Source of the DNA: Pomphorhynchus laevis
Taxonomy: Eukaryota > Acanthocephala > Palaeacanthocephala > Echinorhynchida > Pomphorhynchidae
Reading direction: 5' to 3'
NCBI GenBank assembly: GCA_012934845.2
Contig: WNNJ02002048.1
Location: 1 to 64,000 of the forward strand
DNA length: 64,000 nucleotides
Both the position numbers and the translations under genes were made by a program. The notes under the pieces were generated by a model. It saw only the letters and a program-made list of their open reading frames with translations. It searched no databases and was not told where the DNA came from. Shown here piece after piece: positions 33,075 through 44,152 of this stretch; the first letter of the stretch is position 1; each line of letters begins with the position of its first letter.

Positions 33075-34895
33075 ATGTGTAAGTCTTTTAATCAGAATTC
33101 TCGAAATATATTTAGTTTTATTCGCGGTTGGGTATATTCTCAATGGGATTCGTTTAGCTTAATAAACTCCGAGGAACATTCTATCAATAATGAGAGCGAA
33201 ACTATGAACTTGCTAGCGGATCGAGTCCTTCAAATGATAGCGATCAGTTACTTTCATCTGATATTATATATCACCCTATATTTTCCAGTGTCGAATTCTC
33301 TATTCTGGATGTATTCGATGAGCTTAGAAAATCAAAACCTTCGTCCATTAGTGGTCCTGATAATATACCATCGATCGTATTGCGAAAGGCTGCATCAGCA
33401 CTATGCTTTCCGCTTTGGCTTATTTACCGTTGCTCCATAGATTCAGGAATTTTACCTTTTGAGTGGAAAAAACCACCATTAAGCCCATTTTCAAGAATGG
33501 TTCAAGATCTGCTGCTGCGAATTATATATCAGTGAGCCTGACTTGTGATGCATGCAAGATTCTGGAAAAGCTAATTTTGCGCTCACTGACATCATACCTA
33601 GAAAAATATTGTATTCTAAATGTTCATCAACATGTTTTTCGACATAGGTGGTCCACTACTACTAATTTAGTTAGTGTACGGGCTAGCTGGTGTGATTCCT
33701 TGAAGATTGGACACGGAGTTGATATTCTGGTTGTTGATTTATCAAAGGCCTTCGATATGGTTAATCATACCATTTTAATTAGTAAATTATTTGATGTGGG
33801 CATTAGAGGTAGTATCCTTAGATGGTTAAATTGATTCCTCCAAGATAGGTTATTTGCGGTAAAAGTTAAAAACACTTTATCACGTTGGCGAAAAATGTCG
33901 AGTGGCGTACCTCAAGGTTCGGTCATAATTCCTACTCTGTTCAACATATATGTCAATGACATGTGTCATGTCAATTGCTCATTTTCGATGTACGCCGATG
34001 ATATCAAAATTTGGAATGGTATTCGGGATTTTTCAGATTATAACCGGCTTCAGAAGGACATAGATTTCATGCACTCGTGGTGCAACTCACATGATCTTAC
34101 TATTAACATAGAAAAGACCTATCACATGCATTTCGGTCAGACGATGTACTCTGGCTCGTATACTTTTGTCGGTGCTACCATTAAGAATGTTGATCAAGTC
34201 AAGGATCTCGGTATTATATTATCTAATAATCTGTCATCGGGTCTTCATGTAAGATATATTGTAATCAAATGTCAAGGCATCATAGGGCTACTACGAAGAA
34301 CGCTAGGTTTAATTGTTGTTGACTCATTTAGGGTGCTGTTCCCCTCGATGGTCATTTCTCATATGCTATATCCTCCATCATCAGTCTTTCCGCAATCTAA
34401 GGGTGATTTGCGTTTACTTGAGGGCATTCTCCGTAAAGCTAGCCATATGGTTTCCTCTATTCGAGTATTCCCTACCCTGAGAGACTAGACGTTCTAGGCA
34501 TATGCGATGTTAATACGTCCTTAATTAAAGCAGATTTGATGTTGGTGTGGAGGACACTGCACTCTTCTAAGCACGTTTTAAACCCTCTATTTACACTTTC
34601 TGCTAATGAAAATCTACGAGAACACAAGCTTAACTGGTACACAAACTGGGACCGAAGGGGAACCGAGGTGACATAAGACATCGAATTGTCAAACATTGGA
34701 ATAAATTACCATCTACTGTTGTTGAGGCCACACATGTATCAGAATTGAAGAATAATCTTCGTGCAGAATTCCGCCTTGAATCCTGACTTGTTTCAGCTGT
34801 TTTGTTGACTATTTTTTATTTTTCTTTTTCTTTACTGTGATGCCCCTGTTTTGAGCTTTGCTCTTTTGGCGGTCAATGAATAATAATATTTTGAT
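33075..34895 (+). mobile_element. LINE-C copy, RT part, 5'-truncated
   Basis: Plus strand: pre-RT region in shifting frames (KPSSISGPDNIPSIVLRKAA, FEWKK), then 33,463-33,834 (ANYISVSLTCDACKILEKLI, VVDLSKAFDMVNHTIL), a stop, and 33,895-34,488 (SGVPQGSVIIPTLFNIYVND, SMYADDIKIWNG, VKDLGIILSNNL, LEGILRKASHM). The 3' UTR ends ...TGAATAATAATATTTTGATGATGA. The RT motifs and the SKAF/ASHM thumb are typical of CR1-like elements and distinct from LINE-A/B. A handful of breaks. Confidence 0.92.
33895..34488 (+). CDS. LINE-C reverse transcriptase palm/thumb block
   Basis: 197 codons beginning at SSGVPQGSVI (motif 4) with the catalytic YADD at about residue 32 and motif-6/7 region VKDLGIILS. The C-terminal stretch has the RRTLGL and KASHM features of CR1-type thumbs. 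Within motif 4 the usual LGP is replaced by IIP. This is the downstream half of an ORF2 interrupted by a stop at about 33,832. No activity expected. Confidence 0.85.
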   Translation: MSSGVPQGSVIIPTLFNIYVNDMCHVNCSFSMYADDIKIWNGIRDFSDYNRLQKDIDFMHSWCNSHDLTINIEKTYHMHFGQTMYSGSYTFVGATIKNVDQVKDLGIILSNNLSSGLHVRYIVIKCQGIIGLLRRTLGLIVVDSFRVLFPSMVISHMLYPPSSVFPQSKGDLRLLEGILRKASHMVSSIRVFPTLRD

Positions 34896-35111
34896 GATGA
34901 GATGTATCTATGACCTTCAATTCATCCATCTTATTGAGAACGCTTTGAACGTGGAATATATAATTTTGAGCCATTTGTGGTTTTTACGATAAGTCGCATT
35001 GGGTCTTATCTTGCAATTCTCAGAAAAAGTTTTCATAGCGGGGGCTATGTATATAATTATATAATTAATAATTATAATTATATAATTATAAATAATTAAT
35101 ATACATAAAAA
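34896..35111. other. Short AT-rich spacer
   Basis: Includes a palindromic (aattataattatataatta) stretch at about 35,050-35,095; nothing else. Confidence 0.6.
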
Positions 35112-35134
35112 AGATTTATTTTAACGTGGCAAAT

Positions 35135-35150
35135 GCGTGCCAGCGCACGC
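35135..35150 (-). other. LINE-B 3' tail hairpin
   Basis: On the minus strand GCGTGC, GCTG, GCACGC, then ATTTGCCACGTTAAAAT. Confidence 0.85.
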
Positions 35151-35181
35151 TTACATGACCACAACAAAACAAGACTGTGAA

Positions 35182-35871
35182 TCAGGTGTCGAGAAGGTGT
35201 GAACGGAGGAGGTGTTTGAATGTGATAAAGGAGGGGGCGCGGCGGACGTCGAGAGGGAGTTGATTCCAGGCGAGTGAGGCGGCGACGAGGAAGGATCGGA
35301 GACCGTAGTTGTTGGAGTAATTAGGAACGTTGAGTAAGAGGGTATGACAGGAACGAAGCGAAAGCGATGTGGGGCGAGTATTGTCTAAGAAAGAAAGGTT
35401 GATGAACGATAAGGAGCCGACAGCGATGAGACGAAAGGTAACGAGAAGAAGGCGGAGTTTGATGCGTATGTAGATTGTGGGCCAGGAGAGTTGGGCAAAA
35501 TATGTGGATGTGTGGTCGAAGCGACGGAGACGAAAGAGCACTCGAACGGCGGAGTTGATTATTCGTTGTAGGGGTAGGATGATGGATTTTGGAGAATTGG
35601 CGAAAAGGCTAAGGCAGTAATCGATTTTAGGGAAAAGAAGCGATGAAAGAAGAGACATACAAGAACGGAAGTCGATAAGGGGGCGAATTCGGCGGATGTC
35701 GCGGAGAATTAAGTTAGAAGAGCGGACCTTGTCACGGACGAAGGGTTTAAGGGAAAGGTGATCATCGAAATGGAAGCCTAAGAAAGTGAGATTGTGGACT
35801 ATGGGGATGATCGATGAGGCAAAATATACAGTGGGAGGAGATATGTTTGGTTTACGGGGTAGGATCCACAT
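35182..35871 (-). CDS. LINE-B copy 4 ORF2, RT thumb and C-terminal block
   Basis: 229 codons from MWILPRKPN through FLGFHFDDHLSLKPFVRDK, FPKIDYCLSLFANSPK, RRFDHTSTYFAQLSW, PNYSNNYGLRSFLVAASLAWNQLP to a natural stop shared with the 9,243 copy. Intact over its length. The upstream RT palm is in a neighbouring frame (35,892-36,344). Confidence 0.88.
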   Translation of the reverse strand: MWILPRKPNISPPTVYFASSIIPIVHNLTFLGFHFDDHLSLKPFVRDKVRSSNLILRDIRRIRPLIDFRSCMSLLSSLLFPKIDYCLSLFANSPKSIILPLQRIINSAVRVLFRLRRFDHTSTYFAQLSWPTIYIRIKLRLLLVTFRLIAVGSLSFINLSFLDNTRPTSLSLRSCHTLLLNVPNYSNNYGLRSFLVAASLAWNQLPLDVRRAPSFITFKHLLRSHLLDT

Positions 35872-38800
35872 TATTTTGGACTTTTCGGGGTTTAGAACGA
35901 GATGGAGATTGGAGAGACGTTTTTGATAGATGAAGGACAGTTAGAGGCAGAAATGCCAATATCGTGTATCCGATGTGCGGGTGCATGAGCATAGATTAGA
36001 ATGTCATCGGCGTATTGCATGACGTTAAAGGAGTAAGGTTTGATAAATGGAGAGAGATCGCCAAGCAAAAGAGAGAAAAGCAGGGGACCTAGGACTGAAC
36101 CTTGTGGGACCTCGCAAAAAATATGGATGGGATGGGAGGATGATGAATTAGAACAGACGCGAAAGGAACGGTCGGATAGATATGAGGCGAACCATGCTAC
36201 GGAGGAGGAAGAAAAGCCGTAATCATAACGAAGGCGAGAAAGGAGGACGGAGTGGTCGACAATGTCGAATGCGGAGGAGAGGTCGAGGGAGATGAGAACA
36301 CTATATAGAGCCTTGTCTCGATAAATGAGTAAGTCGTTGTACACTTTTATGCATGCGATTTCTGTCGAGTGATTGGAGCGGAAAGCGGACTGGAAAGGAG
36401 GGTACAGATTGAATGAGGAGAGATAAACGTTGATTTGTATTAAGATGAGGAGTTCTAAGAGCTTAGAAAGAGAAGAGAGTAGTGAAATGGGGCGATAGCT
36501 ATAAGGTAGGGAGGGTCGAGCGATTTTTTCTTAAGGTGGGGGGACGAACGATTGCGGATTTTCCAGTGTGAAGGGAAGATACGACTGCGGATGGACGAGT
36601 TAAACAAGGTTGTGAGAAATGGGGATATCGATGAGCATATAGATTTTAATATGTGAGTAGGCAGGGGATCGGCAGGTGAGGTTTTGTTGGGCAAGGACAT
36701 GAGGACAGATGATACTTCTGTAGGTAAGACAGTGAGAAGATGAAAGAGTTCTGGAAGGATGTTAGTAGACTGGGCAGAGTGGGATAGGATGGAGACCGGG
36801 GTGTGAGAGAGCAACGTGGATACTTTAGTCTGGAGAAATGACGAATAATCATTGGCATTGATGTTGCACGGCGAAGAGGAGCGAGCAAGGATTGAGTTAA
36901 AAGTATGCCAGAGAGTCTTAGAGTTGAATGAAGTGATGATTTTATGCTGCCAGAAGGAGTTGCATTTGGTACGTAGTAGGTTGAGATGAGACAGGCGAAG
37001 AGCAAGATAGGAATCACGGAAAGACGGAGTGATCGAGCGGAAATCACGTCTGAGAGAGCGGTGATAGACTCGAAAAGCATGGCGGAGTCGACGCTTTGAT
37101 AGTAGGCATTGGATGTCAAACCATGGGGCACGGTGCAAGCGACGGTGTGGGTGAGACTTGAAGGGCAAGAGAATATCGAGAATGGATGTGAGTTCAGAGT
37201 CGAAAAGAAAGGCGAGATCGTGAGGAGATGAATATGTTATTGTGGGTAATGATAGAGATGACTTGAGTAAGGCATTGCGGAGAAGGGATAGGTCAAGATT
37301 TCTCTAAGGGCGACGTAGGATTGTAGGTGTGTGTGGAGGGGTGTGTTGTGAGTGAGATCAGGGGTGATAAGAAAGTGATCGGATAGACCAGGATCAGAGA
37401 TGGACAGTGAGGTGTAGGCAGCAAAATGATCGGGGACAGCGATGATGTCGAGTGCCCCACCAAGTATATGTGTGGGGGCAGTGGAGATTAGTTTGTAATT
37501 GTAGTTGGATAGAATGTTGATGAACCGGATGGAATCCGTGGAAGAGGGGCGGTCTAGGCGGATATTGAAGTCGCCTAGAACGAGTGAAGGGATTGAGGAC
37601 AAAGAACAATGAGAAAGGAGGTCAGCGAGTTCGGTAAAAAATAAGGCTGTAGGAGCTGATGAACCAGGACGGTATACAATGGCGAGATCTAGAGTGATCG
37701 GGTTAGAATAACGACAAGTGAGCAATTCAAAAGAGCAAGGACTGAAAGGGGGATTGATTTTGCGAAGAGACGCGGGTGTCGCGCGAATGCGACGATTTCG
37801 CCATGATTAGAGCATTTAGAGGGGCATGAGCTGATGGGGCGGGCGGATTCGACTAGGGAGCAACCGGTAGAGAGCAGACGGCGAATGGAAAGGTCGTCGG
37901 AATCTGAGTGCCAGGATTCGGTGAGGCAGAAGAGTTCGATGGATTGCTTGGTGAATAGGTTGAGGATAAGATCGGATTAATTGAGTATAGATCTAGTGTT
38001 GAGGAGACCGAGGCGGAAACCGTGTGTTGTGGCGAAAGAGTCTAGTGGAGAAGACACATAGGAGAGATGGAGCGCCATCGAATTTTTGGACGGGTGTGGA
38101 CAACTTGAAAATTTCCGTCTATGTTTCGGATGGAGAGTGATGTTTCGCCGTTTTCCTCGCGACGGCGTTTTTCAATGCGGGCTGAAGAGATCGGAGCGAT
38201 TTCAAAAGGGGGGGGGCGGTCGGGGAAAATTCGAGTGGTTGAAGATGACATGAGTTTGAATCGTTGAGAGAGGACAGAAGACGCGTGAGAGCGATGCTTG
38301 AAAACAATTTTTAGGAGAGGGGGCTGGGAAGGATTAGATTGAGAAGATTTGTTTAGACGGATGAATGCGACAGGAGAAATGTCCTTGAAAAAGTATGGTT
38401 TATCCGCAGAAACAATAGACGAGAGGATGGATCTGAATGCGGAAACATCGTGGTTTAGACGTGCTTGTGGATATAAGGAGTTAGAAGGCGTGATATTAGT
38501 GACAATGACTCAACGATCGCGAGAAGCAAAGCGCGTCCGTAAAGGAGGACGACTGACGTGAGTAGGTGAGATCACGATAGAAGAGCTGTCAGTTGATGAT
38601 TTGGAGGGATTTGGTTTGACGACGGGAGACATAGAGGATAATGATAATAAAGAGGGTGGCAAGCGATGTGAGGAAAGGTTATGAGTGGAAGGATAGTGGA
38701 GGTTGGTGGAGGTGATTTTGATTGATGGATGCAAGGTTTTGAGAAACGAGACGGGAAGGACGGGACGTGGGGTGTCGGGGAGTGAAGATGACATGGAATG

Positions 38801-39028
38801 GGAAGTGTATATGGTGGCAGTGTTGGTGGTTGGAGAAAGGACATTAGAAACGACGGGGGTAGTTTGAGTTGACGTGTTGGATGTTAATATGTGCTTATTG
38901 GAAAGGTTGCAGATTAGTTTGTTGGCGCAAAAACCACATACGAAGTCTTCTTTGGCCTTATTCTTGTCGCAGGTGATTGTTGTCCAGACGCTCCAGTCGC
39001 GTATCGAGCACTGTACTTGCAGTTGTCC

Positions 39029-39881
39029 AATATATTCTTACAATATATGTAAGAATTACAGTCTGATTGCCAACTTAAATTAAGGATATATGGTTTTAAG
39101 AATAGAAATATTAGATGTTGAAGTATCTTGATATATCAAGAATGTTTCAGTAATAAAAATACTACAAACTAAATTAATTGATAATTTAGTCACCAAATTA
39201 TCAATTAATGCATTAAATTAAAAAATTTTGATAATTTTAGATCAAAATTTTAGAAATGTATAAACTTACTTTTTTAATTAATTTCTAACCCAAATTTGTT
39301 TGCAATATATTTCAGAGTTATTTTAGAGTCAAAATATTTCAGACAGCAATCATAATGATAGATAAGTTTGTGCATTTAGCGAGTAGGTTGTTAAAGCCTA
39401 GTTTCAACCAGTTTAATAGTGATGCCAACAGCATTGGAACATCAAAGGTACTTCGATTCGCTTACTATATATTTCTATTTGTCATCTATTAAGGCGCTTT
39501 TATTAAATGGGTTCTATCAACCTCTGGGCAACGGCCTTTACGCTCTACTTCCACTAGGTAGATTTTCTAGCATTTTAGAATATTTCATCAAACTGTAATA
39601 TATTTTTTTTAGAAATATATCCATCCTGATCTGTATTTTAAATTTTTTTAATATCCAGGAACAATCAGGTATATTTGAACGACAACAGAAATTATTTTTA
39701 TTTAAAGATAATCATGTTATTCGTTTTTCTTTTTCATGTTAATATTCTGAAGATGCTAGTAGTTTCTAACAAAATATCAAATTAATTTTTGTTGTCGTTC
39801 AACTATACCAGATTGTTCCTGGATATTTAAAAATATTTATTTGTCTTATTTAAAAATTTTGTTGGTGAATTTAAAGAATAT
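39029..39881. other. Spacer between two head-to-head LINE-B copies
   Basis: AT-rich; begins with a small hairpin (ATTCTTACA...TGTAAGAAT, about 39,030-39,053). Apart from the fold-back element at 39,651-39,827 I see no gene or known repeat. Confidence 0.5.
39651..39827. mobile_element. Fold-back MITE-like element
   Basis: Arms of about 37 nt in inverted orientation: 39,651-39,687 (atatccaggaacaatc..., ...gaacgacaac) and 39,790-39,827 (gttgtcgttcaac..., ...gattgttcctggatat), differing at only a few positions, separated by about 100 nt of AT-rich sequence. Size and long terminal inverted repeats suggest a small non-autonomous DNA transposon. The flanking ATAT is part of the palindrome, so a target duplication cannot be called. 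Confidence 0.65.
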
Positions 39882-42800
39882 ATACAATTATTCCGATCGT
39901 CCCGCTGTGCTCGCCGATCAGTTGCAGTAGCAAATTTAACAGCTTCAACACACAACATCGCTAATGGAAGGACGTAAGAAAACAGTTAAGACCGACACCA
40001 ACTATGCTCAACTGCAAGTATAGTGCTGACACAACTGCAGCGTCTGGACAACAATCACCTGTGACAACAATAAGTCTAAAGAATACTTCCTATGTGGATT
40101 TTGTGAAAACAAATTAATCCGCAAACTCTCGCATCAGCTCATATCAACATCCAACACGTCCACTCAAACTACCCCCGTCGTTTCCAATGTATTTTATCCA
40201 CTCGCCGACCCTGTCACCATATACACTTTCCATCCCATGTCATCTTCACTCTTCGACACACCCCGTCCCGTTCCCCTGTCTCGTTTCTCAATAACCTACA
40301 TCCATCAATCAAAATCACCTCTACCAACCTTCACAATCCTTCCACTCAAACCTTTCCTCACATTGCTCACCACCCTCTATATTATCCAAATCCTCTTTGT
40401 CTTCCACTGTTAAACCTACTCCCTTGATATCCTCAACTCCCAGCTCTCCTATTGTGATCTCACCTACTCACGTCAGTCGCCCTTCTTTACGGAAACGCTT
40501 TCCTTCTCGCGATCGTTGCGTCATCGTCACTAATATCACTCCTTCCACATCTTTATTTCCACAAGCACGTATCGACCACGATGTTTCCGCATTCAGGTTC
40601 ATCCTCTCGTATCTTGTTCCTGCGGATAAACCATACTTTTTCAAGGACATTTTTCCTGTCGCATTCATCCGTCTAAACAAATCTTCTCAATCTAATCCTT
40701 CCCAGCCCTCTCTCCTAAAAATTGTTTTCAAGCATCGCTCTCACGCGTCTTCTGTCCTCTCTCAACGATTCAAACTCATGTCATCTTCAACCACTCGAAT
40801 TTTCCCCGATCGCGCCCCTTCTGAAATCGCTCAAATCTCTTCTGCCCGCATCGTAAAACACCGTTGCGAGGAAAACATCGAAACATTTCTCTCAATCCAA
40901 AACATCGACGGAAATTTTCCAGTTGTCCACACCCGCCCAAAAATCCGACGACGCTCCATCTTCCCTATGTGTCTTTTCCGCTAGACCATTTCACAACCCC
41001 ACACGGTTTCCACATCGGCCTCCTTAGCACTAGATCTATTCTCCATTAATTTGATATTATCCTCAACCCATTCACCAAGCAATTCATCGATCTCTTCTTC
41101 CTCACCGAATCATACCACTCAGATTCCGACTACCTCTCCAGTCGCCTACTGCTCTTTGCCGGTTGCTCCCTAGTCGAATTCGCCCGCCCCCTCAGTTCAT
41201 TCCGTTCTAAATTCTCTAATCATGGCGGCATCGTCGCATTCGCCCGTCACCCCGCGTCTCTTCGCAAAATTACTCCCTTTTTCAGTCCTTGATCTTTTAA
41301 ATTGCTCACTTGTCGTTCTTCTAGCCCGATCACTTTAGATCTCGCCATTGTATAACGTCCTGGTTCATCAGCTCCTACATCCTTATTTTCTACCGAACTT
41401 ACTGACCTCTTTTCTCATTGTTCTTTGTCCTTAATCCCTTCACTCGTTCTAGGCGACTTCAACATCCGCCTAGACCGCCCTTCTTCCACCGATTCCAGCT
41501 TGGTTCATCAACATTCTATCCAACTACAATTGCAGACTAATCTCCACTGCCCCCACACATATCCTTGGCTGGGCGCTCGACAACATCGCTATCCCCTTAG
41601 GTCTTGATGCCTACACCTCACTGCACATATCCAATCCAAGTCTATCCTATCACTTTATCGTCACCCTTGATCTCACTTCCAAACAGCTCCCGCTTCACAC
41701 ACCTACCATCCTACGTCGCCCTTGGAGAAAACTTGACCTCCACTTCTCCGCTCCGCCGTACTTAAATCGTATCTATCTTCTCACACAATAACATCATAAT
41801 CTTTTCACGATCTTGTCTTTATTTTCGACTCTGAACTCACATCCACTCTCGATCTTCTCATGCTCTTTAAGTCTCACCATCACCGTCGCTTGACCGTGCC
41901 CCCATGGTTTGACATCCAATGTCTACTTTCAATGCATCGACTTCGTCATGCTTTCTAAGTCTATAACCGCGCTCTTAGACGTGATATCCCCTCTCTCACT
42001 CCGTCTCTCCGTGATTCCAATCTTGCTCTTCGCCGGTCTCATCTCCACCTACTACGTACCAAATGCAACTCTTTCCGGCATCATAAAATCAACACTTCAT
42101 TAAGCTCTAAATTTCTCTGGCATACTTTTAACTCAATCCTTTCTCGCTCCTCTTCGTTTTGCAACATAAATCCTTATCACTATTCGTCATTTCTTCAGAC
42201 CAAAATATCCACGTTTCTCTCTCCCAACCTCGTATCTATTTCATCTCACTGCTACTCGCCTCGCCTTATCCATTCGGAACTTTTTCATCTTCTTCCTGTC
42301 TCACCTGCCGAAGTCTTATATGTCATTATGTCGTTGTTTACAAAACCTCACCTGACGATTCCCTGCCTACCCCCATACTTATATCCATACGCTCATCGAT
42401 ATCCACTTTCCTCACCACCTTGTTTAACTCGTCCATCCGCAGTCGTATCTTTCCATCACACTTAAATCTGCCATCGTTCGTCCCCACCTTAAGAAACAAT
42501 CGCACGACTCCTTACTTTCTTCTAGCTATCGTCCCATCTCACTCCTCCCTACTCTTTCCAAACTATTAGAGCGCCTTATCTTAATACAGATCAACGTTTA
42601 TCTCTCTTCATCTAATCTGTACCCTTCATTCCAATTTGCTTTCCGCTCTAATCACTCCATAGTAATCGCCTGCGTGAAAGTTTACAACGACCTACTCATT
42701 TCTCGTGACAAGGCTCTATATAGTGTTTGACATCCGCATCTATGCTCATGCACCCGCCCATCGCATACACGATATCGCAATTTCTGCCTCCAACTGTATT

Positions 42801-43540
42801 TCTTCTATCTACAAACGTCTCTCCTATCTTCATATCGTTCTAAACCCCGAAAAGTCCAAAATAATGTGGATCCTTCGCCGTCAACTTAACATATCTTCTC
42901 TCCCGTATCTTTTGCCTCATCAATCATCATCATAGTCCACAATCTTTCTCTTAGAATTTTATTTCGATTATTACCTTTCCATTAAACCCTTCGTCCGCGA
43001 CAAGGTCTGCTCGTCTAACTTAATTCTCTCTGACATTCGCCGTATCCGCCCTCTTATCGACTTCCGTTCTTGTATGTCTCTTCTTTCATCGCTTATTTTC
43101 CCTAAAATCGATTACTGCCTTAGCCTTTCGCCAATTCTCCAAAATCCATAATCCTACCCCTACAACGAAAAATCAACTCCGCCGTTCGAGTGCTCTTTCG
43201 TCTCCGTTGCTTCGACCACACATCCACATATCTTGCCAACTCTTTTGGCCTACCATCCACATCCGCATCAAACTCCGCCTTCTTCTCGTAACTTTCCGTC
43301 TCATCGCTGTCGGCTCACCATCATTCATCAACCTCCCTTTCTTAGACAACACTCGCCCCACCTCGCTATCACTGCGTTCTCGTAATTCCCTCTTACTCTA
43401 CGTTCCCAATTACTAACAACTACAGTCTCCAATCTTTCCTCGTCGCAGCCCCATTTGCCTGGAATCAGCTCCCTCTCGACTTCCGCCGCGTTCCTTCTTT
43501 TATTACATTCAAATACCACCTTCGTACCCACCACCTCAAA
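39882..43540 (+). mobile_element. LINE-B copy 5, decayed, 3' tail missing
   Basis: Starts with a 5' UTR (attattccgatcgtcccgct) and ORF1 ATG near 39,964 (MEGRKKTVKTD), decayed finger region (SVWTTITCD, FLCGFC), an open RRM-like/C-terminal block (40,397-40,984), the ORF2 start changed to ACG at 40,948, and a heavily broken endonuclease and RT (LTESYH, FNIRLDRPSS, SKIMWILRRQ, FLDNTRPTSLSLRS). A deletion removed the YADD region near 42,730. It stops near 43,540 inside the last ORF2 segment and lacks the hairpin. The oldest-looking LINE-B copy. Confidence 0.93.
40397..40984 (+). CDS. LINE-B ORF1, RRM-like and C-terminal block
   Basis: 195 codons: SRDRCVIVTNITPS opens the RRM-like domain, then PVAFIRLNKSSQSNPSQPSLLKIVFKHRSH in the same order as LINE-A, and ASSVLSQRFKLM. 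The C-terminal domain has RIVKHRCEENIETFLSIQNIDGNFPVVHTRP. The stop at 40,982-40,984 is 37 nt past the former ORF2 start, as in other copies. The frame is intact but the upstream finger region has stops. Confidence 0.88.
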   Translation: MSSTVKPTPLISSTPSSPIVISPTHVSRPSLRKRFPSRDRCVIVTNITPSTSLFPQARIDHDVSAFRFILSYLVPADKPYFFKDIFPVAFIRLNKSSQSNPSQPSLLKIVFKHRSHASSVLSQRFKLMSSSTTRIFPDRAPSEIAQISSARIVKHRCEENIETFLSIQNIDGNFPVVHTRPKIRRRSIFPMCLFR

Positions 43541-43544
43541 AAGT

Positions 43545-44066
43545 ATTTGTAAATATTTTAAGTATTTTATTCATATAAACCGAAAGCGGTTTTAATGTAC
43601 ATTTAAAAGTACTACATATGAAACTAGGTTTTATTGGATTTTTATGTAATTATGGATTTCAATATAATATAGGTATAGTTTTATTAACTGATTCAATCTT
43701 TATTTCATATATTAATTTGATCTTTACTTTTTTGATTTTAATATAACATAGGTAATATTTTAAAATCTGATTCAACCTTTATACCCTTTTTATTCAATCA
43801 ACAAAACAAGCTGTATTGATTGTTTAATTTTTGTTAGATATGCTTTTAGTTAATATGAAATATATATGTATATCTTTTTCCGAATATAAGATTAATTAAT
43901 TTTACTAACACTTCTTTAATATCTACTAAATCTAGATTTGTATAAAGCGTACTAAAATCGTATGTATTTATATTTTGAAAATTTATTCCTTTTGTGTGTT
44001 CTAAAAATTCTTTTGTAGAATTAATACTGAAATAGTGTTTTATACCAGTATTAATTTCGATTACCC
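43545..44066 (-). mobile_element. Penelope-like RT fragment, part of a tandem
   Basis: Minus-strand sequence collinear with the fragment at 56,545-57,425 (NINTYDFSTLYTNLDLVDIKE, INTGIKHYFSINSTKEFLE). Two truncated units lie head-to-tail: the end of one (43,545-43,824) and the start of the next (43,825-44,066). The second continues beyond the Gypsy fossil at 47,249. Head-to-tail tandem copies are well known for Penelope-like elements. Confidence 0.72.
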
Positions 44067-44152
44067 TGTTGTAAAATAGAGACAACGAACCACAGAAGGT
44101 TTTATTCGTTAAAATCTACAATAGTTAAAAAAGTCATTAATATGTCATTACA
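44067..44152 (-). repeat. LTR of the Gypsy fossil (3')
   Basis: Begins tgttgtaaaatagagacaac and ends ...gtcattaca in plus-strand reading; paired with 47,178-47,243. Preceded by the target copy taccc at 44,062-44,066. Confidence 0.8.

Larger units (their letters stand above)
35112..39028 (-). mobile_element. LINE-B copy 4, nearly full length
   Basis: Minus strand: ORF1 from inside its zinc-finger region (about 39,028) to its stop at 38,042, ORF2 start ATGGCG at 38,078 (37-nt overlap), endonuclease (LGDFNIRLDRPS, GGALDIIAVP, LSDHFLI), linker (36,455-37,168), RT (35,892-36,344: SLDLSSAFDIVDHSVL, VPQGSVLGPLLF, QYADDILIYAHAP) and C-terminal block 35,182-35,871 ending LLRSHLLDT. Tail hairpin at 35,135-35,150. 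A limited number of frameshifts and stops; the best-preserved LINE-B in the window. The 5' end is cut within ORF1. Confidence 0.95.
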
